A stretch of 64,000 nucleotides of DNA from a candidate division NC10 bacterium CSP1-5 (lineage in GTDB: Bacteria; Methylomirabilota; Methylomirabilia; Methylomirabilales; CSP1-5), in the NCBI GenBank assembly GCA_001443495.1, contig LDXR01000003.1:141782-205781 (forward strand). The letters run 5' to 3'. The position numbers were made by a program, and so were the translations under genes. Each line of letters opens with the position of its first letter. The stretch's first letter is position 1. Below the pieces are notes generated by a model. The model worked only from the letters and a program-made list of their open reading frames with translations, did no database searches and was not told the DNA's origin. Shown in pieces: positions 54,966-61,202 of this stretch.

Positions 54966-56249
54966 ATGCTGGACCTCAAGTTCATTCGGGAAAATGCTGG
55001 TCTCATCCGGGAGAAGCTTGGGCAGCGGGGAGCGGAATTTGACTTAGAGAAGCTGCTGAAACTCGACGCCGAACGGCGGCGGTTGGTGGTTGACATTGAG
55101 CAGTGGCGGCGAGAAAAGAAGGCGCTCTCTCGACAGGTGCAGGAGACCAGGGCGGGCGAGAAGCCCGCGGATGCGGCGACAGACCTGGTGAAGAGAAGCC
55201 GGGAAATTTCCAGCGCGCTGAAGGAGAGCGAGGACCGCCTGCAGGCCATCGAACAGGAACTGGGTAGCCTGTTGCTCCTGATTCCGAACCTCCCTCACGC
55301 TTCCGTCCCCGTTGGACACAGCCCGGAGGAGAATGTCGAGGTCCGCCGCTGGGGCACACCGCGGGCCTTTGATGGCGAGCCGAGACCCCACTGGGAGATC
55401 GGAGAGGACCTGGGGATCTTGGATCTCGCGCGGGCCGCGCGAGTAGCCGGGGCCCGCTTTCCGCTCTTGAAAGGGAAGGGGGCGCTCCTCGAGCGGGCCC
55501 TGATCAATTTCATGCTCGATCTGCACGTGCGGGAGCACGGCTACACCGAGGTGTTCCCACCGCTTTTGGTCAGCGAAGACAGTATGACGGGCACCGGGCA
55601 GCTCCCCAAGTTCGCCCACGAGCTCTTCAAGACGGCGGACGATCCCTATTTTCTCATTCCCACGGCGGAGGTCCCCGTCACCAACATGCACCGGGAGGAG
55701 ATCCTGGAGCCCGGGACGTTACCGCTGAGTTACGTGGCGTACACGCCCTGCTTCCGGCGGGAGGCGGGCTCGTACGGGAAGGATACGCGGGGGATCATCC
55801 GCCAGCACCAGTTCAACAAGGTCGAGCTGGTGAAGTTCGCGGAGCCGGCGAAGTCATACCAAGCCTTGGAACAGCTCACCGCGGATGCCGAAGAGGTCTT
55901 GAAGCGGCTTCATCTTCCCTACCGAGCGGTGGTCCTTTGCACGGGCGACCTGGGCTTTGCCGCCGCCAAGACCTACGATCTTGAGGTGTGGTTTGCGAGC
56001 CAGCAGGTCTACCGGGAGGTCTCTTCCTGCAGTAACTTCGAGGATTTTCAGGCACGGCGGGCCGCCATTCGCTACCGCGCTCACCCGGGGGCGAAGGCAG
56101 AATTCGTGCACACCTTGAATGGCTCCGGCGTCGCCATCGGTCGGACCTGGGCCGCCATCCTCGAGAACTACCAGGAGGCCGACGGTACCATCACCATCCC
56201 CGAAGTTCTCCGACCGTACATGGGCGGCCTCACGAAAATCGAACCCTAG
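54966..56249 (+). CDS. serS: Seryl-tRNA synthetase
   Basis: 427 residues. N-terminal coiled-coil tRNA-binding arm (about 30-105) and class II catalytic core: motif 2 region FRREAGSYGKDTRGIIRQHQ, NKVELVKF, and motif 3 SGVAIGRTWAAILENYQ. Charges tRNA-Ser. It starts twelve bases after gyrA and is followed within 4.5 kb by all four tRNA-Ser genes. Confidence 0.98.
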   Translation: MLDLKFIRENAGLIREKLGQRGAEFDLEKLLKLDAERRRLVVDIEQWRREKKALSRQVQETRAGEKPADAATDLVKRSREISSALKESEDRLQAIEQELGSLLLLIPNLPHASVPVGHSPEENVEVRRWGTPRAFDGEPRPHWEIGEDLGILDLARAARVAGARFPLLKGKGALLERALINFMLDLHVREHGYTEVFPPLLVSEDSMTGTGQLPKFAHELFKTADDPYFLIPTAEVPVTNMHREEILEPGTLPLSYVAYTPCFRREAGSYGKDTRGIIRQHQFNKVELVKFAEPAKSYQALEQLTADAEEVLKRLHLPYRAVVLCTGDLGFAAAKTYDLEVWFASQQVYREVSSCSNFEDFQARRAAIRYRAHPGAKAEFVHTLNGSGVAIGRTWAAILENYQEADGTITIPEVLRPYMGGLTKIEP

Positions 56250-56257
56250 GGGTAAAC

Positions 56258-56353
56258 GGTTCAGGGTTCATAGTTCATGGTAATTTGGGCAGGGACGTCG
56301 TATACTTACATGTGCGCTCCGGACCCTGAACCTTCAACCCCGAACCCTGAACC
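56258..56353. repeat. Inverted GTTCAGGG-family repeat after serS
   Basis: Left arm (56258-56280) GGTTCAGGGTTCATAGTTCA; right arm (56322-56353) ACCCTGAACCTTCAACCCC then GAACCCTGAACC. The loop is about 40 bases and contains TATACT. It separates serS from tRNA-Ser(TGA). Confidence 0.8.
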
Positions 56354-56358
56354 AACGT

Positions 56359-56445
56359 GGAGGGGTGGCCGAGTGGCTGAAGGCGGCGGTCTTGAAAACC
56401 GTTAGGCGAAGAGCCTCGTGGGTTCGAATCCTACCCCCTCCGCCA
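56359..56445 (+). tRNA. tRNA-Ser(TGA)
   Basis: Acceptor GGAGGGG/CCCCTCC, anticodon stem GCGGT/ACCGT with loop CTTGAAA (anticodon TGA), long variable arm, T-arm GGGTTCGAATCC, encoded GCCA end. Confidence 0.97.
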
Positions 56446-56447
56446 TA

Positions 56448-56472
56448 GACCATCCTGCAACGCAGGATGGTC
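56448..56472 (+). terminator. Perfect 11-bp hairpin between two tRNA-Ser genes
   Basis: GACCATCCTGC-AAC-GCAGGATGGTC, three bases after the CCA of tRNA-Ser(TGA). No T-run; may be a terminator or processing signal. Confidence 0.55.
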
Positions 56473-56513
56473 GTTCAGTGTAGTGCAGAGTGCAGAATTG
56501 TGCAGGAACCAAT

Positions 56514-56608
56514 GGAGAGGTGGCCGAGCCAGGCTGAAGGCAGCCGCCTGCTAAGCGGTTGTGGGGTGTTGAGCCCTACCCCGGGTTCGAATCCCGGCCT
56601 CTCCGCCA
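56514..56608 (+). tRNA. tRNA-Ser(GCT)
   Basis: Acceptor GGAGAGG/CCTCTCC, anticodon stem GCCGC/GCGGT with loop CTGCTAA (anticodon GCT), long variable arm, encoded GCCA end. Confidence 0.97.
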
Positions 56609-56613
56609 TGTCT

Positions 56614-56714
56614 TATTGCTAGAAGGCTGGAAGGCTGGGACGCTGGAATGCCCAGGGAGAGAAGCTTTAGGTTTAAGCTTTCTAGCCTCCTAGCGTTCTA
56701 GCATTCTAGCATTG
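56614..56714. repeat. Inverted CTAGAAGG-family repeat between tRNAs
   Basis: Left arm TGCTAGAAGGCTGGAAGG continuing CTGGGACGCTGGAATGCC; right arm TTCTAGCCTCCTAGCG then TTCTAGCATTCTAGCATT. Same family as 25633-25727. Confidence 0.75.
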
Positions 56715-56718
56715 AGCC

Positions 56719-56795
56719 GCGCCCATAGCTCAGCTGGATAGAGCGACGGACTACGAATCCGTAGGTCAGAGGTTCAAATCCTCTTGGGCGCGCCA
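56719..56795 (+). tRNA. tRNA-Arg(ACG)
   Basis: Acceptor GCGCCCA/TGGGCGC, D-arm GCTCAGCTGGATAGAGC, anticodon stem ACGGA/TCCGT with loop CTACGAA (anticodon ACG), T-arm GGTTCAAATCC, encoded GCCA end. Lies at the left edge of the low-G+C desaturase segment. Confidence 0.97.
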
Positions 56796-56925
56796 CCCAT
56801 CAATGACTCAGCCCACGCATCAGGAAAAGAACACCAAGAGCTTCAACTGTACGGGCAGGCGACGCAAGCTACAAAGCTTGCGGGATTCCCTTATGGGCGC
56901 GGGCGAGGGCTCCTCTGCCCATCGT

Positions 56926-57969
56926 TCATTGTTGAGACATGGCGTGCTTATTCTGCAGGTCTTTGAGGTAGCCAAAACCCACCAGCTTGCGTCCTTCCTC
57001 ATCCCACAGGCGAAACGTGAGCGATTTTGAGCTAGCGAATAATGTAATGGGTTTCACTTCCTGGAACATAGGGTTCTCTTCGTGGCACCTTTCCAGGTTG
57101 TAATTGGGAATGCGGGGGCTCAGGTGATGAATGTGGTGGAACCCTATGTTGCCAGTGAACCACTGCAGAATCTTGGGCAGTTTATAGAATGAACTGCCCC
57201 GTAGGGCCAGGGTCACGTAATCCCAATGTTCGTGACGCTCCCAGTAGACCCCTTCATACTGATGCTGCACGTAAAACAACCACACCCCAGCCGCGCTGGC
57301 AATCATTACAATGGGCAAGTGCACCGATACGAATGCCTTGATACCAATAGTGACACCCATCAGGGCCACAATGCCCAAGATCGCCAGATTTGTCCAACAC
57401 ACGCTGTGGCGCTCTCGCTTGCTTGCGGTTGGCCCTGCAAAACGATGCCTAATCAGGAAGATGAAAAGGGGCCCAATAACAAACATTACCAGTGGATTGC
57501 GGTACAGCCGATACTCAAGCCGCCTGCGCGGCGACAACTCCAGGTATTCCTTCACCGTTAACGTCCAGATATCCCCCACCCCCCGTCGGTCCAAATCGCC
57601 AGCGGTGGCATGATGCATCGCATGTTCGCGTCGCCAGCCAAAATAGGGCGTAAGCGTGAACACACCCGCAATAAACCCCCCAAGGTCATTGGCTTTCTGG
57701 GATTTGAAAAACGCAGCGTGCCCGCAGTCGTGAAAAATGATAAAGATGCGCACCAAAAAGCCTGCTGCGAGAGCCGACAATGCCAGCGTAATCCAATAGG
57801 AAACTTCCAGGCTGCGATACATCAGGTACCACAGAATGCAATAGGGGATGACTGTGTTGACAACCTGCCACACACTGCGCTGCAGATCCGGATTCTCATA
57901 CTTGGCCACAGCCTGCCGCCAGGACACTTTGTTCGTTGCGAGGTTATCTGCTGTTGGAACTGAATTCAT
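56926..57969 (-). CDS. Membrane fatty acid desaturase (delta-12/omega-6 type)
   Basis: 347 residues. Di-iron integral membrane desaturase with three histidine boxes: HDCGH (in IFHDCGHAAFFKS), HAMHH (in REHAMHHATAGDLDRRG) and HHIHH (in GFHHIHHLSPRIPNYNL), between about four membrane helices. Introduces a double bond into acyl chains using oxygen and electrons, so an aerobic or microaerobic life is implied. Base composition and codon use are visibly less G+C-rich than the flanking genes, and the gene lies directly after tRNA-Arg, both signs of transfer. Convergent with the tRNAs. Confidence 0.93.
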   Translation of the reverse strand: MNSVPTADNLATNKVSWRQAVAKYENPDLQRSVWQVVNTVIPYCILWYLMYRSLEVSYWITLALSALAAGFLVRIFIIFHDCGHAAFFKSQKANDLGGFIAGVFTLTPYFGWRREHAMHHATAGDLDRRGVGDIWTLTVKEYLELSPRRRLEYRLYRNPLVMFVIGPLFIFLIRHRFAGPTASKRERHSVCWTNLAILGIVALMGVTIGIKAFVSVHLPIVMIASAAGVWLFYVQHQYEGVYWERHEHWDYVTLALRGSSFYKLPKILQWFTGNIGFHHIHHLSPRIPNYNLERCHEENPMFQEVKPITLFASSKSLTFRLWDEEGRKLVGFGYLKDLQNKHAMSQQ

Positions 57970-58020
57970 GTCCTGTCTCCATGAAAAAAGTAGACGGGGA
58001 GGCCCATTAAGTATGTCGCC

Positions 58021-58209
58021 CTACTTGATGAGCTGCGCACCGCAATCCATGCAATAAGTGTTCCTACGCCGCCGGCTCTCCACATGTTCTTCTTCGCTGC
58101 ATTTCTTGACGATAATGTTCGCGCTTACCACCTCACCACAGTTCGGGCAGTACCGGACTGGGGCGTCGGCGCGCCTGTGATTCAGGTTCGGACACCATTT
58201 TCGCTGCAT
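58021..58209 (-). CDS. Small double zinc-ribbon protein
   Basis: 62 residues with Cys pairs at both ends: CPNLNHRRADAPVRYCPNCG and CSEEEHVESRRRRNTYCMDCG. Probable zinc-binding protein of unknown function. Same strand as and 51 bases upstream of the desaturase, sharing its lower G+C, so it likely arrived with it. Confidence 0.7.
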   Translation of the reverse strand: MQRKWCPNLNHRRADAPVRYCPNCGEVVSANIIVKKCSEEEHVESRRRRNTYCMDCGAQLIK

Positions 58210-58249
58210 TGTGCTGATCCCCTGTCGATTTCACACACGCACTGCGCTA

Positions 58250-58411
58250 CTACCATCGCTCATCCTTGCGCCTCAGAGCCCGGCTGAGTTGTCGGCGGCG
58301 TCGACGGGTAGCCTCTCGAATCTTGCGGCGCTTCCGCTCCCCCGGTTTCTCATAGTTCTGCTTCCGCTTCAGCTCCCGGAGGATCCCGTCACGAAGTACC
58401 AGGCGCTTCAA
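58250..58411 (-). CDS. rpsU: 30S ribosomal protein S21, start uncertain
   Basis: 53 residues from a TTG at 58411; S21-like sequence begins earlier as VESALRTLKRLVLRDGILRE (from 58432) and continues KRKQNYEKPGERKRRKIREA to a strongly basic C-terminus. No in-frame ATG, GTG or TTG exists between an in-frame stop (about 58466) and 58411. A GTG at 58434 with a purine-rich ribosome site is one frame off and stops after eight codons. Either the TTG is used and the first ten residues are lost, or a one-base indel is present. S21 takes part in initiation on the 30S head. Confidence 0.75.
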   Translation of the reverse strand: MKRLVLRDGILRELKRKQNYEKPGERKRRKIREATRRRRRQLSRALRRKDERW

Positions 58412-58536
58412 GGTCCGGAGTGCCGATTCGACACCCCCCTTTTCTCCCTTCCTCCCTCCCCCTCAGCGGCTCCAAGGGGAGCGTTTCCAACGTCCCGCGT
58501 GCCCGATACCGAGGTTCTTCCACGCCATGGGGTCGT

Positions 58537-58577
58537 AAAAAAAGAGCCCTCAAAAGCTCGCGAAGCCTTTGGGGGCT
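58537..58577 (-). terminator. Rho-independent terminator upstream of rpsU
   Basis: Minus strand arms AGCCCCCAAAGGCT and AGCTTTTGAGGGCT pair with one mismatch and one G-U around a five-base loop, followed by CTTTTTTT. Confidence 0.8.
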
Positions 58578-58622
58578 GTGAAAGCAACAAGAGTTGCGTT
58601 CGGTCGGAACCGTTGCCCACGC
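58537..58622 (-). ncRNA. Candidate leader/attenuator or small RNA ahead of rpsU
   Basis: A promoter (58629-58657) would start a transcript near 58622 that meets a strong terminator at 58537-58577 after about 86 bases, before reaching rpsU. The RNA also contains the small hairpin GCAAC-TCTT-GTTGC. No peptide is evident. It could be an independent small RNA or a conditional attenuator for rpsU. Confidence 0.5.
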
Positions 58623-58628
58623 TTAATG

Positions 58629-58657
58629 ACCGTACAAGCGATCCCACGCGGTGTCAA
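58629..58657 (-). promoter_or_regulatory. Promoter of rpsU leader RNA
   Basis: Minus strand TTGACA (58652-58657), 17-base spacer, TACGGT (58629-58634). Confidence 0.6.
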
Positions 58658-58786
58658 GAAAAATAACTGAGCGCCCCTCCTGATTGGCCCGAACCGCCCC
58701 TCGTTGCATTCCTTGAAGCGGCACCTCTGTCGTGTGCCCACAGGTCCTTGGGCTAAGCTGAATCGGCATGAGAAGAGGATACAGCA

Positions 58787-58803
58787 TTGGCATAGAAAGT
58801 GCA
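58787..58803 (+). promoter_or_regulatory. Sigma54-like promoter of the dual-receiver gene
   Basis: TTGGCAT-N6-TGCA: the invariant GG (58789-58790) and GC (58801-58802) are ten bases apart as in RpoN sites; two consensus positions differ. Start near 58814, 17 bases before the ATG at 58831. Confidence 0.45.
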
Positions 58804-58830
58804 AAAAAGGGGCGCGGGAGCGGCGTCTCG

Positions 58831-59808
58831 ATGAAAGCTGACAGACAGGGCCAAAGGCCGATGACGAGCGATGGAACGGGGGAGCTACCGCCGGGGACGA
58901 TCCTGGCGGTGGATGATGACCCCAAAGCCCTCGGGACCTTTGAAACCTATTTGAAGGGGGCGGGGCTTGACGTCCTGACCGCCATGAGCGGAGAGCAGGC
59001 GCTCGGTGCCGTCAGGAGAGCGAGCCCTGACATCGTCCTCCTCGACCTCAGCATGCCCGGCATGAGCGGCCGCGAGGTGCTGCGGGAGCTCAAGGCGCGA
59101 AAGGAGACCAGCGACATCCCCGTCATCATCGTTACGAGCGTGGGCCAGATGGCCGAGAGGGAAAAAGCAATTCACGAGGGCGCCGATGACTTTCTGACAA
59201 AACCCATCGGCCGGCGCGAACTCCTCATGCGGGTACGGACGCTCCTCAGACTCAGGCGCTTGCACCGGGATCTCGAGCGGACGCTCAGCTCCCTGCATGA
59301 GCTGGAGGCGGCCCGGTATGCTGGGGGGGCGGCTCACGATCTCCTCAAGGGCCCACCCTCGCGCTCCCCCTTGGCGACGATCCTCATCGTTGAGGACGAG
59401 CTGCTCGAACGGGCGATCTACGCTGACCTGCTCCGAGACCACGGCTACACGGTCCTGACGGTGCCCACGGCCCATCAGGCCCTCGAGCTCTTACGGTTCC
59501 AGAAGGTCGACGTCATTTTGGTGGACCTGGTGCTCCCGGGTATGTCTGGCCCCGAGCTCATCGAACGATTGAAGATCGTCACGCCAGACACGCCGGTGAT
59601 CGTGGTCACCGGCCATCCCTCATCCCACAACGCGGTCACCGCCCTGAGGCTTGGCGCCTTTGACTTCATCATCAAGGGGTTCAAGAGCGAGGTCATGCTC
59701 CATGCCGTGAAGCGGGCGCTGGAAAAGCGGCGGCTCGAGCTCCAGACCCGGACCCTGCTCTACGAACTCAAGGCCAAGGTGGCTCAGCTTTCCGAACGGC
59801 AGCCGTAA
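58831..59808 (+). CDS. Dual-receiver response regulator without output domain
   Basis: 325 residues: receiver 1 (about 23-145, acidic pair DDD at 28-30, phospho-Asp72 in VLLDLSMPGMSG, Lys in FLTKPIG), a coiled-coil linker (146-165), receiver 2 (about 182-305, EDE, phospho-Asp232 in ILVDLVLPGMSG, Lys in FIIKGFK) and a C-terminal helix. No DNA-binding or enzymatic domain, so it may relay phosphate between a kinase and another regulator. ATG 58831 is chosen over 58768, which would place the start ahead of the sigma54-like site. No kinase gene is adjacent. Confidence 0.88.
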   Translation: MKADRQGQRPMTSDGTGELPPGTILAVDDDPKALGTFETYLKGAGLDVLTAMSGEQALGAVRRASPDIVLLDLSMPGMSGREVLRELKARKETSDIPVIIVTSVGQMAEREKAIHEGADDFLTKPIGRRELLMRVRTLLRLRRLHRDLERTLSSLHELEAARYAGGAAHDLLKGPPSRSPLATILIVEDELLERAIYADLLRDHGYTVLTVPTAHQALELLRFQKVDVILVDLVLPGMSGPELIERLKIVTPDTPVIVVTGHPSSHNAVTALRLGAFDFIIKGFKSEVMLHAVKRALEKRRLELQTRTLLYELKAKVAQLSERQP

Positions 59809-59821
59809 CACTCCGACCTGG

Positions 59822-59850
59822 TTGCCCTCGCCGTATCAGTCTGTTATACT
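59822..59850 (+). promoter_or_regulatory. tadA promoter
   Basis: TTGCCC (59822-59827), 17-base spacer, TATACT (59845-59850); start near 59857, 20 bases before the GTG. Confidence 0.65.
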
Positions 59851-59876
59851 CTCCGCATTCTGACAGGAAGGAATCT

Positions 59877-60416
59877 GTGGGGTCGCCGAGAGAGACAACC
59901 CACGAGGGGCATCTCTTGTGGATGGATGTGGCGCTCCAGGAGGCCCGCCGGGGGGGCGAGACGGGAGAGGTGCCGGTGGGGGCTGTCCTGATCCAGGATG
60001 GGGTCGTCTTGGCTGCCGCGCATAATCAACCCATCGCGCTTCAGGATCCGACGGCGCATGCCGAGATCCTGGTGCTCCGGGCGGCGGGGCGGCAGGTCGG
60101 CAACTATCGGTTTCCCGAGGCCACGCTATATGTCACCCTAGAACCGTGTGTGATGTGCGCCGGGGCTTTGCTCCATGCGCGGGTGGCACGGCTCGTGTAC
60201 GGCGCCGCCGATCCCCGGGGAGGCGGCGTCGAGAGTGTCTACCGTCTCCTTGATGATCCGCGGCTCAATCATCGGGTCAAGGTGGTGAGCGGTGTGCGGG
60301 CGGAGGAGTCTCAGGCCCTCCTGCAGGAATTCTTTCTGGCCCGGCGGCAGGCACCCGAGTCCTGCGGCTTGGGATGGGCGAGTGCCGTTCCAACGTATCG
60401 CCCCGAACAAGCCTAG
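59877..60416 (+). CDS. tadA: tRNA-specific adenosine deaminase TadA
   Basis: 179 residues. Converts A34 to inosine in tRNA-Arg(ACG), whose gene lies 3 kb away. Zinc/proton-shuttle residues His61 and Glu63 (TAHAEILVL) and Cys91, Cys94 (EPCVMCAGALLHARV) are present; FLARRQA end typical. GTG 59877 has AGGAAGG upstream. Position before the SRP RNA and dnaX matches Bacillus. Confidence 0.96.
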   Translation: MGSPRETTHEGHLLWMDVALQEARRGGETGEVPVGAVLIQDGVVLAAAHNQPIALQDPTAHAEILVLRAAGRQVGNYRFPEATLYVTLEPCVMCAGALLHARVARLVYGAADPRGGGVESVYRLLDDPRLNHRVKVVSGVRAEESQALLQEFFLARRQAPESCGLGWASAVPTYRPEQA

Positions 60417-60470
60417 TCTTGGCAGTGCACGCTTCCGTATCGGGTAAGAAGAGTTGGAACGGCACGAGCA

Positions 60471-60566
60471 GGAGGGGTACCGAAGTGGATGTAACGGGCC
60501 CGACTCGAAATCGGGTTGTCCCGCGATGAGCGGGGCACGTGGGTTCGAATCCCACCCCCTCCGCCA
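60471..60566 (+). tRNA. tRNA-Ser(CGA)
   Basis: Acceptor GGAGGGG/CCCCTCC, anticodon stem CCCGA/TCGGG with loop CTCGAAA (anticodon CGA), long variable arm CCCGCGATGAGCGGG, encoded GCCA end. Confidence 0.97.
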
Positions 60567-60573
60567 TGAACAA

Positions 60574-60660
60574 GGTCCAACGTCCAACGTCAGTGCCCGA
60601 GGCAGACCGCTTCTCATTTCATTCTGTTGACTTTGGACATTGGACGTCGGACATTGGACG
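60574..60660. repeat. Inverted GTCCAACG-family repeat between tRNA-Ser genes
   Basis: Left arm GGTCCAACGTCCAACGT (60574-60590); right arm TGGACATTGGACGTCGGAC then ATTGGACG (60634-60660). Confidence 0.75.
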
Positions 60661-60670
60661 GGTTACACGC

Positions 60671-60760
60671 GGAGAGGTGGCCGAGCGGTTTAAGGTGCGC
60701 GCCTGGAGAGCGTGTGTGGGGTGACACCCACCCCGGGTTCGAATCCCGGCCTCTCCGCCA
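60671..60760 (+). tRNA. tRNA-Ser(GGA)
   Basis: Acceptor GGAGAGG/CCTCTCC, anticodon stem CGCGC/GCGTG with loop CTGGAGA (anticodon GGA), long variable arm, encoded GCCA end. Confidence 0.96.
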
Positions 60761-60778
60761 TTATGAGCGTCGAGCGCT

Positions 60779-60812
60779 GAGTGATGAGGACGGCCCTCAG
60801 TCCTCATTGCTC
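60779..60812 (+). terminator. Hairpin after tRNA-Ser(GGA)
   Basis: GAGTGATGAGGAC pairs with GTCCTCATTGCTC (11 of 13) around an eight-base loop, 19 bases past the tRNA. Confidence 0.45.
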
Positions 60813-60830
60813 TTAGCTGTTCTGAAGAAT

Positions 60831-61109
60831 CCTTGGCCGTGCTAGATGGGGAGCTAGCGGTGCCCTGAACCCGCAATCCGCTATAGCGGGATTGAACTCC
60901 TGCCCGAGGTCCTGGATCTCCGGGTGATCTGCCCGGGGTTGGGGCGTCGAGGGTCGGGTCCTGCGCAAGGGGGATCCGTGAACCCCGTCAGGTCCGGAAG
61001 GAAGCAGCGGTAAGCGGTCTGCCTCCTGTGCCGCGGGGGCGCCCGGCCGGAGCCTTCGGTCCTGGGTAAGTGCCGGCGGTTGGGATCGACGGCAGGTGCA
61101 CGGCCAAGG
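60831..61109 (+). ncRNA. ffs: Signal recognition particle RNA, bacterial large type
   Basis: About 279 bases. Ends pair as CCTTGGCCGTGC (60831-60842) with GCACGGCCAAGG (61098-61109). The Alu-domain start GGTGCCCTGAACCCGCAATC and the universal helix-8 core GTCAGGTCCGGAAGGAAGCA are both clear. This is the long, Bacillus-like form with an Alu domain, not 4.5S RNA. It precedes dnaX as in Bacillus (scr-dnaX). Confidence 0.95.
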
Positions 61110-61118
61110 ATCTTCTTT

Positions 61119-61193
61119 GGTTCAGAGTTCATGGTTCAGGGCAGGTGACCGTCCTGCGGCTCCTCTATGAACTCTGAACCATCAACCATGAAC
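61119..61193. repeat. Inverted GTTCAGAG-family repeat before dnaX
   Basis: Left arm GGTTCAGAGTTCATGGTTC (61119-61141 overall); right arm ATGAACTCTGAACC then ATCAACCATGAAC (61167-61193). It runs to within ten bases of the dnaX start. Confidence 0.8.
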
Positions 61194-61202
61194 GAGGGAT
61201 CT

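Noticed and set aside
56359-60760. Prophage or integrative element at the tRNA cluster
   Set aside because: No integrase, transposase, phage or conjugation gene is present; only the small desaturase segment looks foreign.
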